Shown here in pieces: positions 44,000-53,357 of a DNA stretch of 64,000 nucleotides. The stretch lies in NCBI GenBank assembly GCA_039908525.1, contig JAMOAY010000010.1:1-64000 (forward strand), in the 5' to 3' direction. This stretch comes from Magnetaquicoccus sp039908525. GTDB lineage: Bacteria; Pseudomonadota; Magnetococcia; Magnetococcales; Magnetaquicoccaceae. The position numbers and the translations under genes are program-made. The notes beneath the pieces were generated by a model, which saw only the letters and a list, made by a program, of their open reading frames with translations, did no database searches and had not been told where the DNA came from. Position 1 is the stretch's first letter. Every line of letters begins with the position of its first letter.

Positions 44000-45871
44000 C
44001 TAAAAGAGATATTTCATGCCAATCTGCACGTTGGACATCCCGGCGAACTGGCCGAACTGGGTGTTTTCATTGCCCCAATAGTGGTTCCATTCGGCCGTGC
44101 CGAGCCAATGGTCGTTCCACTTCCACTCCCCATCCAGACGGTTCCACCAGCCACCCCGCTCTTCGCCCAGGGTGAGGTTGTTGAGACGACCCTGCTGTTC
44201 CGTACCGATAGGCTTGGAGAGAAGCAGGGAGGCGAACTCCTTGTACTGCGACGCCTTGCGCAAGCCATTGTCGAGACTCATCACCGCCGGGTCGGCGCTG
44301 TAGCGCCCGGAGTTGGCACCACCCCTGCCCACCTCGTCCACCGGGTCCAACAGGATGAACTGAATGAATTGCCCGCCGATGGTCCAGTTGGTGAAGGCGA
44401 TGAATTCGGCGCCCAGGACATAGTTGAACTGGTCCGTCGCTTTGTTTTGCAACGCTCCCGCCAGATCACCCTGGGCCAGAAGCGCCCGATCCACCACCGG
44501 GGTCCGGGTACCCGTTTGATAAACGGCCTCCCCCCGCAGGACCACCGGTCCCAGCCATCCGCTCTCCATTGAGGTGTCGAAGGATCCGCCAAGGCTGTTG
44601 ATCCTCTGCACCTTCTCGGTAAAAACCAGGGTGGCCGGTCCCGCCTGGTTCACCCCGGCTGCCGTGTGCAGTTGGAGGGTGGTTTGGCCGCTGTTGGTGG
44701 TTCGGTTGATATGTAACGGGTTGCCTCGGCCATCCTCCCAGGAGAGTGCCACGTAGGGGTTGGGATCATAATGGTTGAGATAATTGAGGGAGTAGTTGAA
44801 ATTGCCCCCGATGGAATGTTTGTAGCGCACACCGACGTTGAGGGCCCAATCCTCCGGATAGTCCCGACGATAGGCCGATTGTGCACCGACAAAGCTGCCA
44901 AAGGTGGCAAAAGTGGCCTGGTTCATATATTCGAAAGCGGAACGGGGGGTGTTGGAATTCCAATGATCTCCGTTCATGAGCGCTGTTCTGTCCTGATCGG
45001 TGGTACGGGTGATCTGATGGAGACAGACCGCGCCACTCAATCCGGGGCATGCCCCGTTCAAAGGGGTGCCACCCCGCACGAAATCCTCCACCGTGGTGGT
45101 TTCGGCCCCTGGTACCCCCCGCAGACCGCTCATGCCGAACCCCTTGGCCATCGTGTCAAAGGTACCCGCCACTTTGCCCAGGGCAGGCGTCAGGTGCAAG
45201 AATCCCCGTGTCTGACCCGTGATGGCATCCATCCCTTTCATGACGAAGGCCGCATCCGGATCTCCGTTGGCCTCCAGACCCGGGATTTTGTTCTCCCGGT
45301 GTTCGGCCAACAGAAACTGGAGGTTGCCCCTGCCGGCCATCGGCAGGGAACTTTTCAACATCCAGACCGGAATGCGGGCGTCGGCCATGGTGTTCTGCGT
45401 GAACTCCCGGTAGTCGGTTGGATTGAGGATGTCCAGCAGTTTGATGCCATCGGTGGTGCCCCACACCTCCTGCTGCTTGCCAAGACGCACGTCCCATGGG
45501 CCCAGCGTGGTATCCAGATACAACTCCCGCAGATAATCATTCTGCGAATAGGCGAGGTGACCCTGATCTCCCTCCTGCCCGGCGCCGTCGGAGACCAGGT
45601 TGAGCTGGGCATGCAGGGATGTCTGTTCGGTGAACGGACGATTGACAAAGAGGTTAAGCGAGTTTTCGAATTTCAGCAGATCTCCCCCCCGACGCTCGGA
45701 GGAGTGGGCAGCCCACGAGCCGGATGGCGCCGGGCGGGTGAACCAGGCTGTCTCATTCTTGGCCACTCCGTGGATCTCCCAGGTTGGGCTGGTCGCGTCG
45801 GCCCAACCCGCCGGGACGCGCATCCCCCCAAAAAGGATACACAGGAGCACCAGAGGTATCTTTTTCGGCAT
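44000..45871 (-). CDS. DUF1302-type outer-membrane beta-barrel protein
   Basis: The 623-residue product has a signal peptide (ending near GWADA) and a body of alternating aromatic/hydrophobic strands ending in IGMKYLF, the terminal aromatic signature of outer-membrane barrels. Blocks such as YLRELYLDTTLGPWDVRLGKQQEVWGTTDG and ILNPTDYREF are typical of DUF1302 proteins, which often pair with a periplasmic LolA-like or DUF1329 partner, as here. The family is suspected of lipid or hydrophobic-substrate transfer; that is inference. AAGGAAA precedes the ATG at 45871. Confidence 0.82.
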   Translation of the reverse strand: MPKKIPLVLLCILFGGMRVPAGWADATSPTWEIHGVAKNETAWFTRPAPSGSWAAHSSERRGGDLLKFENSLNLFVNRPFTEQTSLHAQLNLVSDGAGQEGDQGHLAYSQNDYLRELYLDTTLGPWDVRLGKQQEVWGTTDGIKLLDILNPTDYREFTQNTMADARIPVWMLKSSLPMAGRGNLQFLLAEHRENKIPGLEANGDPDAAFVMKGMDAITGQTRGFLHLTPALGKVAGTFDTMAKGFGMSGLRGVPGAETTTVEDFVRGGTPLNGACPGLSGAVCLHQITRTTDQDRTALMNGDHWNSNTPRSAFEYMNQATFATFGSFVGAQSAYRRDYPEDWALNVGVRYKHSIGGNFNYSLNYLNHYDPNPYVALSWEDGRGNPLHINRTTNSGQTTLQLHTAAGVNQAGPATLVFTEKVQRINSLGGSFDTSMESGWLGPVVLRGEAVYQTGTRTPVVDRALLAQGDLAGALQNKATDQFNYVLGAEFIAFTNWTIGGQFIQFILLDPVDEVGRGGANSGRYSADPAVMSLDNGLRKASQYKEFASLLLSKPIGTEQQGRLNNLTLGEERGGWWNRLDGEWKWNDHWLGTAEWNHYWGNENTQFGQFAGMSNVQIGMKYLF

Positions 45872-45929
45872 GTCATATATTTCCTTGCGCAGGCAACCGG
45901 CATGGGCAGGCCAAGTGATGTTTCTCATA

Positions 45930-46833
45930 CTACTGTTTGATCTTGCTCAGTGTCTCCTCGCTCCACAGGGATTCATCCTTGCTGGTGTTGAAGGTGAACA
46001 CCTCTCTGGGTACCACGGCAATGGTTTCGTGGTTGGTCAGCAGATTTTTGCCAGTCCCGGTCAATTATTTTGACCATCTTCCCGTCCTTGAAGTACTCTG
46101 TGCGGTAATCGGCAAAGGTTTGGCTGTCAATATAACTTACGCGATATTCATACCACCATTGGGGAAACCGGCTGCGGCTCTTCACCACATGAACCGTTTT
46201 GTCCCGGTGGTCACAGGTTTCGGCGCTGGGCAGAGGTTTCATGTACCAGTTTCTTTCTGTTTCCGGGATCTCCATGAAGGAAAGACAGGATCCGAATGGT
46301 TGGGTTCGCAACCACTCATGACTTTCATGGTGGGGTTTGCGCAGAGTGACATCATCGAAAGTAAAATCGGTGCCACCCCAGGCATCCTCATGGGCCGGTT
46401 GGGCAAAACGGCGTACTTTGCGCAAGGCAGGCAGCCAGATGCTGTAGGATTGGCTTTGCTGATCATCGACAAAATCGGTCACCAGCATGCCGGTACCGCG
46501 CAGATTGCCGGAGGTAAAAATGGCCAGATCCTTGGCCTTGATCACCCCGTCGTCGTAGTTGTTGTTGAGATAGCGTTTGACCGTGTTGGTGGTGGCCTGT
46601 TCCCCGGCAGCACGGGTGACGATGACCGTGACGGTCCGACCGTCCATCTCGATGGCCACGTTTTTCAAGGCATAAAAGTGGTTGACAAAATAGACCTGTT
46701 CGATGATCTGCTCGGCTGTGGGGATGCTGCCAGGAGGTGGAAGAGGCAATGAATAAGGGACGCCTGCTGCGGCCAGGCGGGACAGAACAGTCAGCAGAAA
46801 GGCACATAAGAAACAAACAACGCGGATCGGCAT
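45930..46833 (-). pseudogene. Outer-membrane lipoprotein-sorting-like protein, frameshifted near its C-terminus
   Basis: A signal peptide (ending LAAAG) is followed by a LolA-like domain with family blocks (IIEQVYFVNHFYALKN; LVTDFVDDQQSQSYSIWLPALRKVRRFAQPAH; DDVTLRKP). As read, the frame ends at 45973 in a Cys/His/Gln-rich tail. Removing one base from the five-T run at 46045-46049 restores a sensible C-terminus (LLTNHETIAVVPREVFTF... ending KIKQ) with a stop at 45930-45932. So either the gene carries a late +1 frameshift or the base is a sequencing/assembly error. It is upstream of and probably cotranscribed with the DUF1302 barrel gene (58 bp). Confidence 0.72.
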
Positions 46834-46849
46834 GAAGGGACAGGTTGCC

Positions 46850-46876
46850 TTGATGTTTTGGTTGAATAAGCATTAT
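46850..46876 (+). promoter_or_regulatory. Tentative promoter of the sensor kinase gene
   Basis: TTGATG (46850-46855) is followed 15 bp later by CATTAT (46871-46876), or 17 bp later by TTATCC. It lies about 80 bp upstream of the kinase start in the divergent intergenic region. Matches to consensus are moderate. Confidence 0.3.
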
Positions 46877-46953
46877 CCTGCACAGTTCGCGCATTGTAAC
46901 GAATTGCTGCTAGGTATGCCAGCCCCCTTGGACCCTTTGAGAGAACGCCGTTG

Positions 46954-49122
46954 ATGGAACGTGACCGGAGAGCCCAACCGTTGGGTAATCGCCAGGTATT
47001 GCTGCCGTTGCTGATGCTTGCCCTGGTTTTTGTCGTCAGCGGTGCCTTGATCTCCCAGCGGGTTGAAGAGGTCATTCAGTCCTATCGGGATGCCTATCTG
47101 CTGCTGAGTGCCCATGAGATCCGGGAGCAGTTCGACAGAACCGTGGAGTCCCATCGCAATCGCCTGAAGGTGTTGGCCGTTCGACCGGAGATCGGGGAGG
47201 GGCATTTTGTCATGAAGGTGGAAGGCAATCGTGAGCCATTGGGCAAGTTGCTGCGGCAGGAGATGCGGGCCTCTCTGGCTGTCCATATCCGGGCCATGGA
47301 TAACACAGGCCGCCTGCTGTTTGAACAGGGCGAGTTGGCCTTTGACCCCGCCGCGCAGCTTGCCGACCGGATCTCCGCCATTCACTCCCATCCCCCCATC
47401 AAGAATCCGCAAAGTCAGTTGGATGAGGTGGTGTACGCCCGGTTGGTCCATCTCCACGACCGTTTCTACCAGTTGACCGTGGCGCCCTTGCTGGATGTGG
47501 AGGATATCGTCGGGGTGATCGTGTTGGTGCATGAACTGGACAACGCTACCCTGTCGGCCTGGCGCGAACGGAGCCATGCCCCCCGTTTTATCGATACAGA
47601 GCCGTTTGAAATCTCTCTGGCCACCTGCCAGAGGGTGGTTCTCTCCACCTTGACCCAGGGGATCTCCATCCATTTTCCCGACTCCTTCCCCCAGCCTTTT
47701 GACCAGACAGTGGCAGGGCGCTCCTACCGGCACATCCCCGTGGCCATGGAGGGCACCCCCTCCTATCTGGTGTTGAGCTCCGACAGCACCATGATGGGAG
47801 GGCTCAACCGGGTGATCCAGTTTGTGCTGATTGTCATATTCATTACCGTTCTGCTGCTTTTGTCAATCATTCTGCTCTTCAATGCCAGACAGCTCGCCCT
47901 GCAACAACAGACACGGGACTTGCGGGAGCAGGCCAGTCGTTTTCACCGTCTGGCGGATGCCGCCCTGGAGGGGATTGCTTTCAGCGAGGGCACGGTGCTG
48001 CTGGATGCCAACCACGCCTTTGCCGACATGTTTGGCTACTCCGTACCGGAACTGACGGGGCGAGCCATTCTGGATCTGGTGGTACCCGAACAGCATGGGG
48101 AGATCGAAACCAGACTGCGCAGTTCCAGCGAGGAGTTGTACGAGGTACACTGCAGGCGAAAGGACCATGCCACCTTTTTGGCCGAAGTGCGCTCCCGGCA
48201 GATCGAGTATGGGGACCGTTTGGTGCGGGTGACCGCTGTGCGGGACATTACCCAGCGCAAGGAGGCCGAAGGCCGCCTGCGCGAGGCCAAAGAGCGGGCC
48301 GAGCAGGCCTACCGGGATCTGCAGGCTACCCAGGGTCAGTTGGTGCAGGCGGAGAAGTTCGCCTCGCTGGGACAACTGGTGGCGGGCATATCCCATGAAA
48401 TCAGCACCCCGGTGGGCATTGGTGTGACCGGGGCTTCGCACCTGGCGCGGGAGACCCGTCAGATTCGCCAACTGTTTGAAGAGGGCACCCTCCGCAAACT
48501 GGATTTCCGCGCCTATATCGAATCAACCGGCAAGACGGCGGAGCTCCTGCTGCTCAACATGGAGCGGGCCTCCGGTCTGATCCAAAGTTTCAAACAGGTG
48601 GCCACGGATCGTACCAGTGCGGAGAGGAGGCATTTTGATGTCCGTCACTATCTGGACGAACTTCTGCTGAGCTTGCATCCACGCCTGAAAAAGAGCCCGC
48701 ATCGGTTGGAAATCTCCGGCAGGGAGGGGGTGTTGGTCGACAGCTACCCAGGAGCGTTTGCCCAGATTCTCACCAATCTGGTGATCAATGCCCTGATCCA
48801 CGCCTTTCCCGCCGAAGGGGAGCCCACGTCGGAGCCTGGCCTGCTGCATATCCAGTTGCAGGAGACGCCGGAGGGGTTGGTTCAGGTGAGCGTGGCGGAC
48901 AATGGTCAGGGTATTGCCACGGAAAATATCAAAAAAATCTTTGACCCGTTCTTTACCACCCGTCGTGGCTCGGGGGGCAGTGGTTTGGGTTTGAACATCT
49001 CTTTCAATCTGGCTCACCAGGTTCTGGGGGGTACGCTGCAGGTGAGGAGTCGTCTGGGCATAGGGACGACGTTCGTGTTGCGCTTTCCAAAGAGTGCCCC
49101 GTTGGAAGCAGAGGGTGGATGA
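46954..49122 (+). CDS. Membrane histidine kinase with PAS domain
   Basis: The 722-residue product has a first membrane segment at about 15-35, a periplasmic sensor of about 250 residues and a second membrane segment at about 290-312. A PAS domain follows (about 330-440), then a coiled coil, a HisKA-type region with His481 (GISHEISTPVG) and a HATPase with N-box NLVINALIHAF and G-boxes DNGQGI and GGSGLGL. It has no receiver of its own. The next gene, a REC-HD-GYP regulator, overlaps or abuts it and is the obvious target. GAGAG precedes the ATG; the sensor ligand is unknown. Confidence 0.9.
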   Translation: MERDRRAQPLGNRQVLLPLLMLALVFVVSGALISQRVEEVIQSYRDAYLLLSAHEIREQFDRTVESHRNRLKVLAVRPEIGEGHFVMKVEGNREPLGKLLRQEMRASLAVHIRAMDNTGRLLFEQGELAFDPAAQLADRISAIHSHPPIKNPQSQLDEVVYARLVHLHDRFYQLTVAPLLDVEDIVGVIVLVHELDNATLSAWRERSHAPRFIDTEPFEISLATCQRVVLSTLTQGISIHFPDSFPQPFDQTVAGRSYRHIPVAMEGTPSYLVLSSDSTMMGGLNRVIQFVLIVIFITVLLLLSIILLFNARQLALQQQTRDLREQASRFHRLADAALEGIAFSEGTVLLDANHAFADMFGYSVPELTGRAILDLVVPEQHGEIETRLRSSSEELYEVHCRRKDHATFLAEVRSRQIEYGDRLVRVTAVRDITQRKEAEGRLREAKERAEQAYRDLQATQGQLVQAEKFASLGQLVAGISHEISTPVGIGVTGASHLARETRQIRQLFEEGTLRKLDFRAYIESTGKTAELLLLNMERASGLIQSFKQVATDRTSAERRHFDVRHYLDELLLSLHPRLKKSPHRLEISGREGVLVDSYPGAFAQILTNLVINALIHAFPAEGEPTSEPGLLHIQLQETPEGLVQVSVADNGQGIATENIKKIFDPFFTTRRGSGGSGLGLNISFNLAHQVLGGTLQVRSRLGIGTTFVLRFPKSAPLEAEGG

Positions 49123-49157
49123 CGGGGCGTTTCGAGACAGGAGACAAGGGGGAGACA

Positions 49158-50330
49158 ATGGGTTTCCAGTTTGAAGACAGATTGCCCGCGCGCGGTGACG
49201 ACGAGGAGTTGCTGTTTGGTGGAGATGATGAGCCGTTGGCCACCGACAGCCGACCTGCCTCTCCTTTGAAACCGGTACCCCTGTTGATCGTGGACGACGA
49301 AGCGGGGATCCACGCCATCACCGAGGTGGCCCTGGCCAACGTCACCTACCACGGTCGTGCGCTGCAGCTGCTCAGTGCCTATTCCGCCCGTGAGGCGCGG
49401 GCTTTGTTGGCACAACGGACGGATATCGCCGTCATCCTGCTGGATGTGGTGATGGAGACCGACGAGGCGGGCCTGCAGCTGGTGCAATGGATTCGAGAGG
49501 AGTTGGGCAACCGGGAGGTGCGCATCATCCTGCGTACCGGTCAACCGGGTCAGGCGCCGGAGCGGCGGGTAATCGTCGAGTACCAGATCAACGATTACAA
49601 GGCCAAAACGGAGTTGACGGCGGATAAACTGTTCACCGCAGTGGTGGCAGCCATCCGTTCCTACGAGGATATTCAGACCAAGAGCCACCTGTTGGATCAG
49701 TTGGAGCGGGCCCAGCGGGCCACGGTGGTTACCCTGGCGGCGTGTGCCGAATACAAGGATACCGACACCGGGGACCACGTATTGCGGGTGGCAGAGATGA
49801 GCACGGCCATTGCCCGGCGGCTGAATCAGACGGGTCCCTATTCGGGTCAGTTCAAGGAGACCACGCTGGAGATGATCGGCATGGCCAGCATCCTCCATGA
49901 TGTGGGCAAGATGGCCATTCCCGATGCCATTCTGCAGAAGCCGGGTCCTTTGACCTCTGAAGAGCGGCTTGTCATGCAGACGCATGTGGAGCGGGGTGAG
50001 GCTATTCTGAAGAAGGCCTGTCAAATGACGGAGGGGGTCACCTACCTGACGTTGGGTGCGGAGATTGCGGCGAGTCACCACGAACGCTGGGATGGCACGG
50101 GTTATCCCAGGGGGCTGGCGGGCGACGAGATACCTCTGACGGGGCGCATCGTGGCGCTGGTCGATGTGTTTGATGCCCTCTCCTATGCGAGACCCTACAA
50201 ACCGGCATGGAGTTCGGAGCGGGTTCTGGAGGCCATGCGCCAGTGGTCCGGCAGCCACTTTGACCCGGCGGTGGTGGATGCCTTTTTCGCCCTTCACGCG
50301 CCTGCCGACACATGCGGTGGGGAGAAATAA
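49158..50330 (+). CDS. Response regulator with HD-GYP c-di-GMP phosphodiesterase domain
   Basis: The 390-residue cytoplasmic product has a receiver at about 35-165 (LLIVDDEAG; phospho-Asp in VILLDVVME) and an HD-GYP domain at about 185-380. The HD pair is in SILHDVGKMAIPD and the second motif is HHERWDGTGYPRGLAGDEIP, so the GYP residues are present and hydrolysis of c-di-GMP is expected. The preferred start is the ATG at 49158 with GGGGGAG 6 nt upstream. An in-frame ATG at 49119 overlaps the kinase stop (ATGA) and would add 13 residues. It forms a two-component pair with the preceding kinase. Confidence 0.9.
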   Translation: MGFQFEDRLPARGDDEELLFGGDDEPLATDSRPASPLKPVPLLIVDDEAGIHAITEVALANVTYHGRALQLLSAYSAREARALLAQRTDIAVILLDVVMETDEAGLQLVQWIREELGNREVRIILRTGQPGQAPERRVIVEYQINDYKAKTELTADKLFTAVVAAIRSYEDIQTKSHLLDQLERAQRATVVTLAACAEYKDTDTGDHVLRVAEMSTAIARRLNQTGPYSGQFKETTLEMIGMASILHDVGKMAIPDAILQKPGPLTSEERLVMQTHVERGEAILKKACQMTEGVTYLTLGAEIAASHHERWDGTGYPRGLAGDEIPLTGRIVALVDVFDALSYARPYKPAWSSERVLEAMRQWSGSHFDPAVVDAFFALHAPADTCGGEK

Positions 50331-50474
50331 AGGGGATCGTTCCCTCTCGCATCCGTCGTTGGCCCCTGATCCCAACCGTATCGTTCCGCTTTTCCTGCGT
50401 GGGTGTCCAGGATTTACCATGACGCGCGACAGGGAGCTGCACTACAATGGGCCATCCAACGGAGGTGGAGCGTC

Positions 50475-51623
50475 ATGTATATCGTCGCACTGAAAATGCT
50501 GCTGGGAGATCGACTGAAATATTATGGGCTGATCGCTGGCATCGCCTTTGCCGCCATGTTGATCTCCCAGCAGTCCGCCATTCTGGTTGGTTTCACCCAA
50601 CAGACCGGGGCCTTCATTCGCGATACGGCGCAGGCCGACCTGTGGATCATGGATCCCCAGGTGCGCTTTTCCCAGGATCGGGTGCCCTTGCGGGATACCA
50701 TGGTTCAACTGGCCCGAGGTACCCCAGGGGTGGCATGGGCCGTGCCGCTTTTCCAGAGCTTCGAGCGGGCCAAAATGCCGGATGGCACCAGCTTTACCCT
50801 GATTCTGGTTGGATTGGACGACGCCAGTCTGGTGGGTGCGCCTCCCCTCATGGTGGAGGGAAAACTGACCGATCTGCGCCGGGACCGTGGCGTGCTCATC
50901 GATGCCCGCACCAGCGGCAGCAAACTGCGCATGAAAAACGGTGGCCAGCGTGCCATGCGGGTGGGCGACCATTTTTCCATCATGGATCACGATGCGCACA
51001 TCGTCGGTTCTTATCAAGGCCGCACCAGTTTTTTTTGGGAACCGGTGATCTACACCACCTACAGCCGGGCCTTGAGCTTTGCGGCCGGGGAACGCAGCAT
51101 GCTCTCCTTTGTCATGGTGAAGCTGGCACCGGGGGCCGATCGGGAGATCACCCGCCGGGCATTGCAACAACGCACCGGGCTGGCGGCGCGCACCAACGAA
51201 GAGTTCGTGCAGATCACCGCCGACTACATCCTCAATGAGACCGGCATTCTGTTGAATTTTGGCTTTGCCGTCCTGCTGGGTTTTGCCATCGGCGCACTGG
51301 TGGCGGGACAGACCTTCTACAACTTCACCCTGGACAATCTGCGCCATTATGGCACCCTCAAGGCCATGGGCGTCTCCAACGGACAGTTGGCCAGGATGCT
51401 CTTTTTGCAGGTGGCCGTGGTGGCCCTGTTCGGTTACAGCATCGGCATCGGCATGGGGGCCGGATTGGGACTGTTGATGAGTGCCTCCGGGCTGGCCTTC
51501 AGCATGCCCTGGCAGATCCCCGCCGTGACTCTGGCAGCCATCGGTGTGGTCTGTCTGCTGGCCGCCTGGATCTCTCTGCGCCGGGTGTTTGCCCTGGAGC
51601 CCGCCGTGGTGTTCAAAGGATGA
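50475..51623 (+). CDS. ABC transporter permease, FtsX/MacB-DevC type
   Basis: The 382-residue product has one membrane segment near the N-terminus (about 17-38), a large periplasmic domain (about 40-265), and three C-terminal segments (about 270-375) with an FtsX-domain pattern including NLRHYGTLKAMGVSNGQL. This type-VII ABC architecture couples cytoplasmic ATP hydrolysis to periplasmic movement, not to transport through the permease itself. GGAGGTGGAG lies just before the ATG at 50475. It opens a four-gene operon: permease, ATPase, membrane-fusion protein and outer-membrane factor, each overlapping the next. Confidence 0.88.
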   Translation: MYIVALKMLLGDRLKYYGLIAGIAFAAMLISQQSAILVGFTQQTGAFIRDTAQADLWIMDPQVRFSQDRVPLRDTMVQLARGTPGVAWAVPLFQSFERAKMPDGTSFTLILVGLDDASLVGAPPLMVEGKLTDLRRDRGVLIDARTSGSKLRMKNGGQRAMRVGDHFSIMDHDAHIVGSYQGRTSFFWEPVIYTTYSRALSFAAGERSMLSFVMVKLAPGADREITRRALQQRTGLAARTNEEFVQITADYILNETGILLNFGFAVLLGFAIGALVAGQTFYNFTLDNLRHYGTLKAMGVSNGQLARMLFLQVAVVALFGYSIGIGMGAGLGLLMSASGLAFSMPWQIPAVTLAAIGVVCLLAAWISLRRVFALEPAVVFKG

Positions 51624-52399
51624 GCGGAATGCATGAGTCGGTTGGTCAACCGGCACCCTCCGAGGTTGCGGTCCGTTGTCGCGGGCTGACCCGGTTGTTC
51701 GGCAGCGAGGAGAACCGGGTGTATGCCCTGAGGGGGATTGATCTCGACATTCGTCACGGGGAGTTGATGATGCTGGTCGGTCCTTCCGGGTGCGGCAAGA
51801 CGACCTTGATCTCGGTCATTGCCGGCATTCTGGACGGCAGTGACGGTCTTTGTCAGGTGCTGGGAGAGGATGTGCGGGCCATGAATCCGGCCAGACGAAC
51901 CCGCTGGCGCGGGGAAAATATCGGTTTTGTCTTTCAAGCCTACAATCTGTTGCCCGCCTTGACCGCCACAGAGAATGTGGCGATTCCCCTGCTGGTGCGC
52001 CAGACGCCCCGCCCGGCGGCATTGGCGGCTGCCCGGCAGATGCTGGCCCAGGTGGGGTTGGCCGAGCGGACCGATGCGCTGCCGGGTCAGCTCTCCGGCG
52101 GCCAGCAGCAGCGGGTCGCCATCGCCCGCGCCCTGGTCCATCAACCCCGATTGCTGGTCTGCGACGAACCCACCTCGGCGTTGGATCACCAAACAGGCCA
52201 CCAGGTGATGGAGTTGCTGCGCGCCGTATCCACCAGCCCGGACCGTTCTCTGGTGGTGGTGACCCACGATGCCCGCATCTTTGAGTTTGCAGACCGTATT
52301 GCCCACATCGATGACGGTCTCATCGTCGATATCGTGGCCCGCCATCCCGAAGATCCTCACCGTTTGCTTGCCACAGGAAATGCCAGCCATGAGCCATAA
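51620..52399 (+). CDS. ABC transporter ATPase, LolD/MacB/DevA class
   Basis: The 259-residue ATPase has Walker A GPSGCGKT, Q-loop FQAYNLLPAL, signature LSGGQQQR, Walker B LLVCDEPTSALD and switch His in VVTHDAR. The spacing and the LLPALTATENV segment place it with the LolD/MacB/DevA subfamily that pairs with FtsX-type permeases. Its ATG overlaps the permease stop, and its 3' end overlaps the HlyD-type gene by 11 nt. Confidence 0.92.
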   Translation: MSGMHESVGQPAPSEVAVRCRGLTRLFGSEENRVYALRGIDLDIRHGELMMLVGPSGCGKTTLISVIAGILDGSDGLCQVLGEDVRAMNPARRTRWRGENIGFVFQAYNLLPALTATENVAIPLLVRQTPRPAALAAARQMLAQVGLAERTDALPGQLSGGQQQRVAIARALVHQPRLLVCDEPTSALDHQTGHQVMELLRAVSTSPDRSLVVVTHDARIFEFADRIAHIDDGLIVDIVARHPEDPHRLLATGNASHEP

Positions 52400-53357
52400 G
52401 CAGGGAAATATCGGTCGCCTCCTTTTGCCGGTTGGGGCGGTGTTGGGTTTGGGCGTCATGGCCTACGCCGTGGTGGCCGGGGATGAAAATTACCCGTTGA
52501 CCTCCCCGCTTTCGATCCCGGCCAGCAGCCCCTATACCCATACCGTGGCGGGTGCCGGGCTGGTGGAAGCGAGCAGCCAGAACATTGCAGTGGGCAGTGC
52601 CCTGGCGGGTATCGTCACCACGGTCGTCGTGCAAACAGGCCAGTCGGTCGCTGGCGGAGACCCCCTGTTTCATCTGGACAATCGCCTTGCCCTGGCCGAG
52701 AGAGGGGTGCGCCAGGCCGCGTTGCTGGTGGCGGAGCGCCGCTTGACCGAGGCCAACGCCGCTGTCCAGGAGACATCATTTCTGTTGCAGCAGGTCAAAG
52801 GGTTGCAGGACAACCGCGCTGTCTCCCGCGAGGAGGTGCAACGCCGACAAACCGCCGATGCCCTGGCCCGCGCACGGGTGGCCAGCGCCGAGGCCTCCAT
52901 CCGTCAGGCGCGCGCCGAACTGGAGGTGGCGCAGACCGAGTTGGAACGGTTGACGGTGCGTGCCCCGGTGACGGGTGAGGTGTTGCAGGTGAACGTGCGG
53001 CCCGGTGAGTACCTTTCCTCGGCAGGAAACCAGCCAGCTCCTGTCATCGTGGGGGAGACTTCGACGCTGCATGTGCGGGTTGATATTGATGAAAACGATG
53101 CCTGGCGCCTCAAGCCAGAGGCCCAGGCAACGGCCAACCTGCGGGGCAATGCGGCCATTCGCACGCCGGTGACCTGGGTGCGGACGGAACCCCTGGTGAT
53201 TCCCAAACGTTCCCTGACCGGCAGCTCGGCCGAGCGGGTTGATACACGGGTGTTGCAGCTGCTGTTTGCCTTCAAACGGGGGGATTTGCCCATCCATGTC
53301 GGCCAACAGATGGATGTTTTTATTGAGGCAGCGCCGGACCTGGGAGCCGCGCCGTGA
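52389..53357 (+). CDS. HlyD-family membrane-fusion (periplasmic adaptor) protein
   Basis: The 322-residue product has an N-terminal membrane anchor at about 10-31. A biotinyl-lipoyl half precedes (GIVTTVVVQTGQSVAGGDPLF) and follows (LTVRAPVTGEVLQVNVRPGEYL) a helical hairpin of about 80 residues, then a beta-barrel domain (VDIDENDAWRL). This is the DevB/HlyD adaptor that links the ABC permease to an outer-membrane factor. It overlaps both neighbours in the operon. Confidence 0.9.
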   Translation: MSHKQGNIGRLLLPVGAVLGLGVMAYAVVAGDENYPLTSPLSIPASSPYTHTVAGAGLVEASSQNIAVGSALAGIVTTVVVQTGQSVAGGDPLFHLDNRLALAERGVRQAALLVAERRLTEANAAVQETSFLLQQVKGLQDNRAVSREEVQRRQTADALARARVASAEASIRQARAELEVAQTELERLTVRAPVTGEVLQVNVRPGEYLSSAGNQPAPVIVGETSTLHVRVDIDENDAWRLKPEAQATANLRGNAAIRTPVTWVRTEPLVIPKRSLTGSSAERVDTRVLQLLFAFKRGDLPIHVGQQMDVFIEAAPDLGAAP

